Source: Algoriphagus locisalis
Lineage (GTDB): Bacteria > Bacteroidota > Bacteroidia > Cytophagales > Cyclobacteriaceae
Assembly (NCBI RefSeq): GCF_900116615.1
Contig: NZ_FPBF01000006.1
Span: 248,001 to 312,000, forward strand
Length of the DNA: 64,000 nt
Reading direction: 5' to 3'
The stretch's first letter is position 1. Every line of letters begins with the position of its first letter. The notes beneath the pieces were generated by a model that worked only from the letters and a program-made list of their open reading frames with translations, did not search any database and was not told where the DNA came from. The translations under genes and the position numbers were made by a program. Positions 35,586 through 43,795 of the stretch are shown piece after piece.

Positions 35586-36539
35586 ATGAAAATTCTTATC
35601 ACAGGTATTACAGGGTTGTTTGGAAGCTACTTGGCCAAGGAATTTGCAGGTCTGGGAGAGATCCATGGACTTCGTAGAATCAACTCTTCGACCAGACTGT
35701 TGGATGATGTGGGTTTTCCTATCACCTGGCATGAGGGGAAGCTTTCTGATATAGAATCTCTTGAGGAAGCTATGTCCGGTATCGATTTGGTGATACATGC
35801 TGCAGGCAAAGTTTCATTTGATTCAAGGGAAAAGGATAGCCTCTATAGAATCAATTCGGAGGGCACCAAAAATGTGGTGAATGCCATGCTGAACACGGGT
35901 GTAAAAAAGCTAGTGCATGTGAGCTCCGTGGCCGCGATAGGAAGAAGCCCTGAAGTGATGCAACTCGATGAGAACTTCAAATGGGTGGAAACACCACTCA
36001 ATACGGATTATGGCGTTTCTAAGTATTTAGCAGAATTGGAGGTGTGGAGAGGAGAGCAGGAAGGGCTTGATCTGATCGTGGTGAATCCTTCCATTTTGCT
36101 AGGAAAAATCAGCGATGACCGAAGCTCCACAGATATTTACCATTACGTACTTGATGAGAACTCCTATTACCCAGCGGGAGATTTGAACTACATAGATGTG
36201 CGGGATGCTGCCACTCAGGTGCGGCAATTGGTAGAAAAAGAAGCTTGGGGAGAGCGATTTATCCTGAATAATGAAAGTATCTCGTATAAAGAGTTCTTTG
36301 AAAAGATGGCTTTGGCCTTTGGTAAAAAAACGCCCAATAAGGCGGTAAATCCAGTAATGCTCAAGGTTGTAGTATTCCTAAATACTGTTTTCAGAAAACT
36401 CGGATTAAGCAAAAGCCCTCTGAACAAGAAGACTGCAATGATTTCTCAGCAAAAAGTCTTTTTCGATAATAGCAAAGTGAATAAAGTACTTCAGACCTCT
36501 TATCACTCCCTGGAAGACACCTTTGAGTGGTCAAAGTAA
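35586..36539 (+). CDS. NAD(P)-dependent epimerase/dehydratase (extended SDR)
   Basis: 317 residues. Rossmann motif GITGLFGSYLA at the amino end, active-site YGVSKYLAE and the HVSSVAAIG strand with the catalytic Ser. It is closest in style to extended SDRs such as dihydroflavonol-4-reductase-like proteins. It follows the phosphatase gene by 15 bases and is likely in the same operon. Substrate (a nucleotide sugar or other carbonyl) is not known. Confidence 0.88.
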   Translation: MKILITGITGLFGSYLAKEFAGLGEIHGLRRINSSTRLLDDVGFPITWHEGKLSDIESLEEAMSGIDLVIHAAGKVSFDSREKDSLYRINSEGTKNVVNAMLNTGVKKLVHVSSVAAIGRSPEVMQLDENFKWVETPLNTDYGVSKYLAELEVWRGEQEGLDLIVVNPSILLGKISDDRSSTDIYHYVLDENSYYPAGDLNYIDVRDAATQVRQLVEKEAWGERFILNNESISYKEFFEKMALAFGKKTPNKAVNPVMLKVVVFLNTVFRKLGLSKSPLNKKTAMISQQKVFFDNSKVNKVLQTSYHSLEDTFEWSK

Positions 36540-36684
36540 ACTTATTTTTGATCCTATTCGTTTGTTCCAAAAGCCTAGAGTAGAGATCACGCAATTTCTC
36601 TTCACTACAAAAATAAAATTTAACAAATCGAGATTTTGAGAGACCAAATTTATTGGTAACTTAAATAAACCATAACGCATCCTA

Positions 36685-38100
36685 ATGACCGGAGATCACG
36701 ATCACGATTGGGAAAATGACAAGAAGCTGGTAGAGCGATTTGAAAATTCCCTACAATCCAATCTGGACCTTTATTTCGAAGAGGAAGAATTGGAAGATAT
36801 CATCCGATTTTACTTTGATCAGCAGAAGTTTCTGAAAGCGTTGCGCGCATCTGAATTTTCCCTGGAAAGATTTCCTTTCTCTGTGGAAATTAAGCTCTTG
36901 AAAGCCCAATGTTTGATTTTCAATGATGAATTGGAAGAAGGTCAAGAGATTCTGGAAAACATCAATAATATTTCGCCGAACAATGAAGAGATCATTCTTG
37001 CGTTGGCGAATGCCTATATTTTAAGTGGGACACCCAAAGATGGGATAGAATTATTGGAGAATTTCCTGCCCTTAGCAGAAGATAAAGCTGAGGTTTTTTA
37101 TTCCTTAGGAAACCTATACCGTGTCCAGAACAACAATGAAAAGGCCAGCTACTATTTCAAAGAAGCCGTAAAAAACCGCATCAATCACGAAGACGCACTT
37201 TTTCAGTTGGCAATGATCACTGAGGAAGAAGGTTCTTTTGATGAGATACTGGATTTTTATCAGGAATTCATAGATCAGGATCCCTATAGCGCAGGAGCAT
37301 GGTATAATTTAGGCGTGGTCTATAACAGACTTGGTAGATTTGAAGATGCTATCAAAGCCTATGATTATGCGATTATAATTGATGATTCCTTTGCCTCAGC
37401 CTATTTCAATCTTGGAAATGCGCTGATGAATACACAGCAATATGAGTTGGCGTTGGAAGCATACCAAAACACGATTAATTGTGAAGGTGCAAATGCTGAG
37501 AATTGCTGCTACATGGGTGCCGCCTATGAGAAGCTGGATAAAATTGATGAGGCTTTCAAGTATTTCAAGAAGTCCGCGAAGTTTGATGAGGAATACGACG
37601 ATGCTTGGTTTGGCTTAGGAATGTGCATGCTAAAGAAGGAAAAATTCTTTGAGGCCATACATTATTTCAAAAAAGCGTTAAATCTCACAAAAGAAAATTC
37701 AAATTATTGGGTAGGTCTCGGTGATGCAGAATTCAATTTGGGAAATATGCAAGCCAGTTCCGAAGCCTACGAAGAAGCCATTAATCTAGAGCCAGGAATT
37801 TTGGAAACCTATGTGAATCTGGCACTTATATATTTTGAGCAGAACCGCTTTGAAGAAGCTATAGACGTCACTCGGGAAGGAATAGAAGAAATGCCGGAGG
37901 AAGCTGAGCTGTATTATCGCTTGGTAGTCTACCTGATCAAAATGGGCAATTACAAAGAGGCGTTTTCATTTTTGGAAAATGGGTTAACTTTGGACTTCGA
38001 AAAGCATACCATCATGTATGATTTGATGCCGGAGCTGAAACAGCAGAAGGCCTTATACAAGATTATTGCCCAATATCGAGAGGAAAACCTCGAGTCTTAA
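36685..38100 (+). CDS. Tetratricopeptide repeat protein
   Basis: 471 residues made almost entirely of TPR units, about ten, from roughly residue 50 on (examples SAGAWYNLGVVYNRLGRFED and DDAWFGLGMCMLKKEKFFEA). No signal peptide or membrane helix, so probably a cytoplasmic scaffold. The amino end MTGDHDHDWEND is acidic and His-rich. A similar TPR gene next to a phosphosulfolactate synthase homologue is common in Cytophagales, from memory. Partners are unknown. Confidence 0.88.
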   Translation: MTGDHDHDWENDKKLVERFENSLQSNLDLYFEEEELEDIIRFYFDQQKFLKALRASEFSLERFPFSVEIKLLKAQCLIFNDELEEGQEILENINNISPNNEEIILALANAYILSGTPKDGIELLENFLPLAEDKAEVFYSLGNLYRVQNNNEKASYYFKEAVKNRINHEDALFQLAMITEEEGSFDEILDFYQEFIDQDPYSAGAWYNLGVVYNRLGRFEDAIKAYDYAIIIDDSFASAYFNLGNALMNTQQYELALEAYQNTINCEGANAENCCYMGAAYEKLDKIDEAFKYFKKSAKFDEEYDDAWFGLGMCMLKKEKFFEAIHYFKKALNLTKENSNYWVGLGDAEFNLGNMQASSEAYEEAINLEPGILETYVNLALIYFEQNRFEEAIDVTREGIEEMPEEAELYYRLVVYLIKMGNYKEAFSFLENGLTLDFEKHTIMYDLMPELKQQKALYKIIAQYREENLES

Positions 38101-38116
38101 CATTAAAACCTCGCTA

Positions 38117-38887
38117 ATGAATTATGAGCTGAATAATATCCCTGTTCGGACTGAAAAGCCACGAACCAAAGGATTTACCATGGCCATGGACAAAGGCCTT
38201 AGCCTACGTGCCACAGAAGATTTTGTAGAAAGTTGTTCCGATTTTGTAGATATAGTTAAACTTGGGTGGGCTACTTCGTACGTAACCAAAAACCTGAATG
38301 AGAAACTAGCGATTTATAAGGAAGCTGGAATTCCAGTTTACTTGGGAGGGACTCTTTTTGAAGCTTTTATTGTAAGAGGCCAGTTTGACGATTACAGAAA
38401 AGTATTAGATAAATATGATCTTTCTTTCGCTGAGGTATCAGATGGGTCTATTTCTCTAAATCATGATAAAAAGTGTGAATACATAACTACACTAGCCAAG
38501 CAAGTTACGGTACTATCCGAAGTTGGATCCAAAGATGCTGCTAAGATCATTCCTCCTTATAAGTGGATTGAGCAGATGCAGACTGAACTGGATGCAGGTG
38601 CTTGGAAAGTAATTGGTGAAGCGAGAGAGGGCGGAAACGTAGGTCTTTTCAGAGATTCTGGAGAAGTAAGACAAGGCCTAGTCGAAGAAATTCTAACCCA
38701 GATTCCTGAAGAAAGAATCATCTGGGAGGCTCCAATCAAATCTCAGCAAGTTTGGTTTATCAAACTGATCGGCGCCAATGTGAACCTTGGAAATATCAGT
38801 CCTTCCGAAGTAATTCCTCTAGAGACAATTCGATTGGGCTTGAGAGGCGATACATTCGATCACTTTTTGGGAGAAATCAAATTGTAA
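38117..38887 (+). CDS. Phosphosulfolactate synthase homologue (ComA family)
   Basis: 256 residues from ATG 38117; a longer frame from 38066 would overlap the TPR gene. The archaeal enzyme adds sulfite to phosphoenolpyruvate, the first step to coenzyme M. Family features seen: KPRTKGFTMAMDKGLSLR, DIVKLGWATSY, GGTLFEAFIVRG, EVSDGS and the closing GLRGDTFDHFL. Coenzyme M is not expected in this organism; a role in making sulfonates, for example for sulfonolipids, is possible but unproven. A terminator follows. Confidence 0.88.
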   Translation: MNYELNNIPVRTEKPRTKGFTMAMDKGLSLRATEDFVESCSDFVDIVKLGWATSYVTKNLNEKLAIYKEAGIPVYLGGTLFEAFIVRGQFDDYRKVLDKYDLSFAEVSDGSISLNHDKKCEYITTLAKQVTVLSEVGSKDAAKIIPPYKWIEQMQTELDAGAWKVIGEAREGGNVGLFRDSGEVRQGLVEEILTQIPEERIIWEAPIKSQQVWFIKLIGANVNLGNISPSEVIPLETIRLGLRGDTFDHFLGEIKL

Positions 38888-38905
38888 TACAACTCAACTC
38901 ATTAC

Positions 38906-38941
38906 AGGCTGATTGGAATATTCCGATCAGCCTTTATTTTT
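38906..38941 (+). terminator. Terminator after the ComA-family gene
   Basis: AGGCTGAT pairs with ATCAGCCT, and inner GGAA with TTCC, followed by TTTATTTTT. It ends 6 bases before the start of the DUF368 gene, which must then use a promoter inside or just after this hairpin, or read-through. Confidence 0.8.
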
Positions 38942-38946
38942 GACCA

Positions 38947-39882
38947 ATGGATTTTATCAGAAAATATGTGCTCACTTACCTCAAAGGTATGGCTATGGGT
39001 GCAGCAGATATAGTACCAGGAGTTTCTGGCGGTTCGATAGCCTTGATTACGGGGATCTACGAGGAACTACTCGATAGTATAAATTCCTTCAATGGGGAGA
39101 ATCTAAGGCTCTTGCTCAAGTTTGAGTTCAAAGCATTCTTTAAAGCGGTGAATGGAGCTTTTCTGCTTAGTTTACTCCTAGGAATTATGACCAGTATTTT
39201 CTCCTTATCCAAGCTTATCACCTATTTGATGGCCGAGCACCCCATTCCGCTCTGGTCATTTTTCTGCGGATTGATTTTGATCTCTGCTTTTCTGATCCTG
39301 AAAGACATTGAGAAATGGACTGTAGGAGTATTGCTTATGCTGATTATCGGTACTGTTGCGGCCTATTATATCACTGATTTGCCTCCTACAAGCAGTCCGG
39401 ATGCGCTTTGGTTTACTTTTGTAGCTGGAGCCATAGCGATCTGTGCGATGATTTTGCCCGGAATTAGCGGGAGTTTTATTTTGCTGATTTTGGGGAAATA
39501 CGAGCAGGTTTTGCAAGCAGTTTCAGAGCGTGATATAGTTACGTTGGCTGTTTTTGCCTTTGGCTGTGTGGTGGGACTTCTATCTTTTAGTAGAGTGATT
39601 TCTTGGTTGCTGAAGCGCTATTATTCTATTACCATCGGACTGCTTTCTGGCTTTATGCTGGGCTCTATCAATAAGCTTTGGCCTTGGAAAATCGTCACAG
39701 CCTGGCGAAATTCATCCAGTGGGGAAGAAAAGCCATTTTTGACCAAGAATCTCTTTCCAAGTGACTATTTAGAGCAGACCGGTTTTGAACCAAAACTACT
39801 TTTGGCTATAGTCGCTTTTCTCTTTGGGATAGTATTGGTGTTTGGACTTGATCGCCTTGCTGCATATTTAAAGAAATCATGA
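38947..39882 (+). CDS. DUF368 undecaprenyl-phosphate flippase (PopT-type)
   Basis: 311 residues with about nine membrane helices. The hallmark GAADIVPGVSGGSIAL near the amino end and its second-half counterpart AMILPGISGSFILLILG form the inverted-repeat layout of the family. DUF368 proteins were shown in other bacteria to recycle the carrier lipid undecaprenyl phosphate across the inner membrane for wall and surface polymer synthesis. The aroE start overlaps its stop by 4 bases. Confidence 0.92.
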   Translation: MDFIRKYVLTYLKGMAMGAADIVPGVSGGSIALITGIYEELLDSINSFNGENLRLLLKFEFKAFFKAVNGAFLLSLLLGIMTSIFSLSKLITYLMAEHPIPLWSFFCGLILISAFLILKDIEKWTVGVLLMLIIGTVAAYYITDLPPTSSPDALWFTFVAGAIAICAMILPGISGSFILLILGKYEQVLQAVSERDIVTLAVFAFGCVVGLLSFSRVISWLLKRYYSITIGLLSGFMLGSINKLWPWKIVTAWRNSSSGEEKPFLTKNLFPSDYLEQTGFEPKLLLAIVAFLFGIVLVFGLDRLAAYLKKS

Positions 39883-40616
39883 GGAAATTCGGACTGATAG
39901 GACATCCACTTACGCATTCTTTTTCGAAGAAATTCTTCACCGAGAAATTTGAAAAGGAAGGAATAGAAGGCTGTTCTTATGAATTATTTGACATTCCGAA
40001 TGCTTTTGAGCTGGACGAAATTCTCAACGAAGATCCAGAAATCGAAGGCATCAATGTCACGATTCCGCACAAAGAAGATGTGATCGCATTGATGGATGAT
40101 CTCGAAGAAGCCTGTGAGGAAATCGGAGCGGTTAATTGTATTCATATTCAGGATGGGATCCGCACTGGTTACAATACCGATTACATAGGATTCAAGAATT
40201 CACTATCTCCATGGCTAGGTGATGCGAAAGTAAAAGCCTTGATTTTAGGAACTGGAGGGGCATCCAAAGCAATTAAACAGGCTTTGATAGATTTGGATAT
40301 TGATTTTCTGTATGTATCCAGAACGGAAGATGAGGAGCAAATTACTTACGATGACCTAGCTTCAGATCCGGAAATCATGAATACCTATCATCTGATCGTG
40401 AATACCACTCCACTAGGTACATTTCCGAATGTGGAGGGTATGCCAGCCATTCCTTCGGAGCAATTGACGGCGTCTCATTTTGTGTATGATTTGGTTTATA
40501 ATCCGCCAGTTACTACCCTGATGCAGGCTTGCCTGGATGCTGGAGGAAAAGCTAAAAATGGGTATGAAATGCTAATTCTTCAGGCAGAAGCTTCTTGGGA
40601 GATCTGGAATTCTTAA
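39879..40616 (+). CDS. aroE: Shikimate dehydrogenase
   Basis: 245 residues. It reduces 3-dehydroshikimate with NADPH in aromatic amino acid synthesis. Substrate-binding HPLTHSFSKKFF, catalytic Lys in NVTIPHKEDV and Asp in NTDYIGF, nucleotide-binding ILGTGGASKA and the closing GYEMLILQAE are all present. It is slightly shorter than the E. coli enzyme (272), as is common in Bacteroidota. ATGA overlap with the DUF368 gene indicates an operon. Confidence 0.96.
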   Translation: MRKFGLIGHPLTHSFSKKFFTEKFEKEGIEGCSYELFDIPNAFELDEILNEDPEIEGINVTIPHKEDVIALMDDLEEACEEIGAVNCIHIQDGIRTGYNTDYIGFKNSLSPWLGDAKVKALILGTGGASKAIKQALIDLDIDFLYVSRTEDEEQITYDDLASDPEIMNTYHLIVNTTPLGTFPNVEGMPAIPSEQLTASHFVYDLVYNPPVTTLMQACLDAGGKAKNGYEMLILQAEASWEIWNS

Positions 40617-40622
40617 ATGTTA

Positions 40623-40705
40623 ATCTGATTGTCCGCAATCTTGCCAGAAACCAAAATTTCTTTGCTCACCTGGACAGAAGACCGAAGACAGGTGACCGAA
40701 GTAAT
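40623..40705. repeat. Dispersed intergenic repeat, copy B
   Basis: Begins ATCTGATTGTCCGCAAT, continues TTGCCAGAAACC and ends GAAGACCGAAGACAGGTGACCGAAG. Same order of blocks as copy A at 29082, with an internal deletion. It starts 7 bases after the aroE stop codon. Confidence 0.65.
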
Positions 40706-40742
40706 GTAAATTAAAGTTTTAGGTGCAATCAACTGAAAGAAA

Positions 40743-41015
40743 GTGACAGAAATAAGTGAGATAGAAAGAATATTAGATAAACTAATAACCTTGTTGCATG
40801 AAGACAATCAGAAAAACTGGGCAGAATGGTTTCTTGAGGCAAAAAACTTATTAGGCGAAGATATAGAAAGCTCCGTTTCGAAGATTCTTAGAGCGTATGG
40901 TGGTATGGATTCATTTAACGACACATACTTAACGAAAATTACTCGCAATAATGAAAATTTTTCCATACTTAGAACTCAACTATGGGAATTGGCAATGGAA
41001 GTCAAAAGGGGATAA
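40743..41015 (+). CDS. Small protein, possibly DUF6966-like
   Basis: 90 residues from a GTG start. Helical and acidic, with HEDNQKNWAEWFLEAKNLL followed by SVSKILRAYGGMDSFND. This pattern resembles the DUF6966 family as I remember it, whose members often look like immunity proteins, but the match is not certain. It is free-standing with no toxin gene beside it. It could be a remnant of an accessory module. Confidence 0.6.
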   Translation: MTEISEIERILDKLITLLHEDNQKNWAEWFLEAKNLLGEDIESSVSKILRAYGGMDSFNDTYLTKITRNNENFSILRTQLWELAMEVKRG

Positions 41016-41109
41016 AGAAAAAATTGAAAAAGCATCTAGCACACTGTAAAAATCCATTAAATCGCATTTGACAGTAATCGTTTGCCATATCAGCCAATTT
41101 TAGCAAAAC

Positions 41110-41964
41110 ATGAAAAAAGCTATACTCATCATCCAATGTCCCGATCAAAAAGGGATTGTAGCGGAAGTGTCACGATTCCTTTATTCTTATGAAGGTAATA
41201 TCCTGGAAGTAGATCAGCACGTAGATGAGGAAATGGGTATGTTTTTCATGCGAGCTGCCTGGGAGTTGGATACTTTCTCTCTGGAAAAAGATCAGATCGC
41301 GGAGCGCTTCAAGTCTGAAGTTGGAGAACGGTTTAAGATGGAATTTAAGCTTCATTTCAATTTCCCTAAGCCAAGAATGGCGATTTTTGTCAGCAAGCTT
41401 TCTCATTGCCTATTTGATATTCTGGGAAGACATTATGCTGGGCAGCTCGAAGTGGATATTCCTTTGATTGTGTCTAATCATCCTGCGCTTAAGCAAGTGG
41501 TAGAGGCCTTCGGAATTCCTTTTCACCACATTCCCATTACCTCTGAGACCAAAGCTGCTGCTGAAGCAAATCAACTGGAATTGATGAAGGCCAATCAGAT
41601 TGATTTTGTTGTGCTGGCGAGATACATGCAGATCTTGTCTGCGGAATTTATTCAGCATTTCCCAAACCGGATTATCAATATTCACCATTCATTTTTGCCG
41701 GCTTTCGTAGGAGCCAAGCCATACCACGCAGCCTACGAAAGAGGAGTGAAAATCATCGGTGCAACGGCCCATTACGTCACTGAGGAGCTAGATGCGGGTC
41801 CCATCATCGAGCAGGAGGTGGCTCGGGTAAGACATCACAATACCGTTGCGGAACTAGTGCAAATCGGACAGGATGTAGAAAAAGTAGTGCTTTCCAAAGC
41901 CATTAAATATCACATTGATCGCAAGGTCATGCCGATCAATAACAAGACGGTGATTTTTTATTAA
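41110..41964 (+). CDS. purU: Formyltetrahydrofolate deformylase
   Basis: 284 residues. It hydrolyses 10-formyl-THF to THF and formate. An amino-terminal ACT domain (about 1-85, beginning AILIIQCPDQKGIVAEVSRF) is followed by a formyltransferase-like domain with RYMQILS, the catalytic NIHHSFLPAFVGAKPY and the Asp in EELDAGPIIEQEV. Its stop overlaps the stop of the convergent alr gene by 4 bases. Confidence 0.96.
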   Translation: MKKAILIIQCPDQKGIVAEVSRFLYSYEGNILEVDQHVDEEMGMFFMRAAWELDTFSLEKDQIAERFKSEVGERFKMEFKLHFNFPKPRMAIFVSKLSHCLFDILGRHYAGQLEVDIPLIVSNHPALKQVVEAFGIPFHHIPITSETKAAAEANQLELMKANQIDFVVLARYMQILSAEFIQHFPNRIINIHHSFLPAFVGAKPYHAAYERGVKIIGATAHYVTEELDAGPIIEQEVARVRHHNTVAELVQIGQDVEKVVLSKAIKYHIDRKVMPINNKTVIFY

Positions 41965-43115
41965 GGGATAATTATTCTGGGGATGTCTTTCGGCAAGCGC
42001 GTCAGCATTTCATAGTTCACTTGCTGGGTGGATTCTGAAAAAGATGCCACCGTGATTTCTTTTCCGCCTTGCTTCCCGATTAGCACCACCTCGTCGCCTA
42101 CTTTTAAATTTTTGATTTTGCCTATGTTCACCGCGATTGCATTCATAGTGACTGTGCCTACCACTTGGCAATATTGCCCACTTATTAGTACCATTCCCTG
42201 ATTACTCAACAGCCTGCTATAGCCGTGCCCATAGCCTACCGGCACGATGGCAAGACGTATATTTTCCAAAGCCATGTAGCTGTTGCCATAGCCGACAAAT
42301 TCCCCCGTTTTCACGGATTTTAGACTCATAACTGTGCTCTTCCATGTAATCAGTCTTCGCAATGGGTTTTTATTTCCCTTGGGGAGGGAGTTTAGCTTCG
42401 CAAAAAAAGTCTCTTTGGTTGGCCAAAAACCATAGCCTGCTATCCCAATTCTCACCATATCCATGATCGTTTCCGGGAAAATCAATGTAGCCGCCGAACA
42501 AGCAGTATGATAGATTCTGAAACTCACTCCCTTTGCATTAAAAAAATCCTTAAACTCATGATATCTGGCAATTTGATTTTTTACACGCACAAAATTACTT
42601 ACTGATTCAGCTCCCGCATAATGGGTGCAAAGTCCCTCGATAGCAATATTATCCTTATTTTCTAGTAGTAATTCTGCCAGCTTCTCCCGTTGATTCCAAT
42701 CAAAACCTGTTCTATGAAATCCAGTCTCAACTTCAATGTGAACCTTTGCTTGAATACCTGTTTCGGAAGAAATGCCGATGGCTTTTTGGAGTCTTTCGAA
42801 ATCAAATACGTAGAAGCTGATTCCTTTTCGGATCAACTCTTCCATTTCCTCGGGGTGAAGCATGCCAAGGATCATGATTTCAGATCCTTTCTTTGACTCT
42901 TTCCATACCTCCCAGGCTTCATCAGAACTAAAGGTACTGAAATGTCTGATTCCTGCTTTTTCGGCTATTTCTACCATTTGGGAGATTCCATGACCATAGG
43001 CATTTCCTTTCACCACAGCAGAAATTGTTGGCTCTGGGCCAATTTCTGAGCGTATGTAGCGGATATTCTGTCTGTAAGCTTTTGCGCTGATTTCGAGCGA
43101 GGAAGTGGCAATCAT
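41961..43115 (-). CDS. alr: Alanine racemase
   Basis: 384 residues. PLP enzyme that makes D-alanine for peptidoglycan. The PLP Lys is in VVKGNAYGHG near residue 36, the barrel continues to about 240 and the carboxyl beta domain holds VGYGHGYSR and GTVTMNAIAVNIG. This is the stand-alone form; in many Bacteroidota alr is fused to murF, and no murF part is present here. Start ATG 43115. Confidence 0.95.
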   Translation of the reverse strand: MIATSSLEISAKAYRQNIRYIRSEIGPEPTISAVVKGNAYGHGISQMVEIAEKAGIRHFSTFSSDEAWEVWKESKKGSEIMILGMLHPEEMEELIRKGISFYVFDFERLQKAIGISSETGIQAKVHIEVETGFHRTGFDWNQREKLAELLLENKDNIAIEGLCTHYAGAESVSNFVRVKNQIARYHEFKDFFNAKGVSFRIYHTACSAATLIFPETIMDMVRIGIAGYGFWPTKETFFAKLNSLPKGNKNPLRRLITWKSTVMSLKSVKTGEFVGYGNSYMALENIRLAIVPVGYGHGYSRLLSNQGMVLISGQYCQVVGTVTMNAIAVNIGKIKNLKVGDEVVLIGKQGGKEITVASFSESTQQVNYEMLTRLPKDIPRIIIP

Positions 43116-43204
43116 TCTATTCTGTCAATTGAAGTCAAAAAGTAAGGCACTCTGCCTCCTAATCCCAATTCTTGATTAATTTTATTCTTTTAAAATTGAC
43201 AAAA

Positions 43205-43792
43205 ATGAAAAAGTCCTTTCAAGTAGCTGATCAAAAGTCCCGCTGTCCCTGGTGTCTGGGTTTCGAAGAATATGTAGCCTATCACGATACAGAGTGGGGC
43301 GTTCCAGTACATGACGATAAGGTGCATTTTGAATTTTTGATTTTAGAATCTGCTCAGGCAGGCTTGAGCTGGGCTACCATATTGAAGAAGAGAGAAGGCT
43401 ATCGCAAAGCCTTTGCAGACTTTGACTATAAAGTTGTTGCCGAATTTCCCGAAAGCTATGTGCAGGAATTGCTTCAGGATCCTGGAATAATCAGGAATGC
43501 CCTGAAAATCCGCGCCGCCATCAATAATGCACAGCGATTTATGGAAGTACAGCAGGAATTTGGATCCTTTTCCAAGTACATCTGGGGCTTTGTGGGCGGG
43601 AAACCGATTCAAAACCGACTCGCTTCCATGAGCGAAGCTCAGGCAACAACCAAGGAATCTGATTTGCTTGCCAAAGATTTGAAAAAACGTGGATTTAAGT
43701 TTCTCGGCAGCACCACAGTTTATGCACACATGCAGGCAACTGGGCTTTACAATGACCATCTGGAATCCTGCTTTCGATTTAGCGAGGTTTAG
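43205..43792 (+). CDS. tag: DNA-3-methyladenine glycosylase I
   Basis: 195 residues from ATG 43205. It excises 3-methyladenine from alkylated DNA. Family features: RCPWCLGFEEYVAYHDTEWG, the LILESAQAGLSWATIL helix with the catalytic Glu, the helix-hairpin-helix part and GFKFLGSTTVYAHMQATG. Zinc ligands fit the amino-terminal Cys and carboxyl-terminal His/Cys. It runs into the convergent antiporter gene with 3 bases between the stops. Confidence 0.95.
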   Translation: MKKSFQVADQKSRCPWCLGFEEYVAYHDTEWGVPVHDDKVHFEFLILESAQAGLSWATILKKREGYRKAFADFDYKVVAEFPESYVQELLQDPGIIRNALKIRAAINNAQRFMEVQQEFGSFSKYIWGFVGGKPIQNRLASMSEAQATTKESDLLAKDLKKRGFKFLGSTTVYAHMQATGLYNDHLESCFRFSEV

Positions 43793-43795
43793 AAC

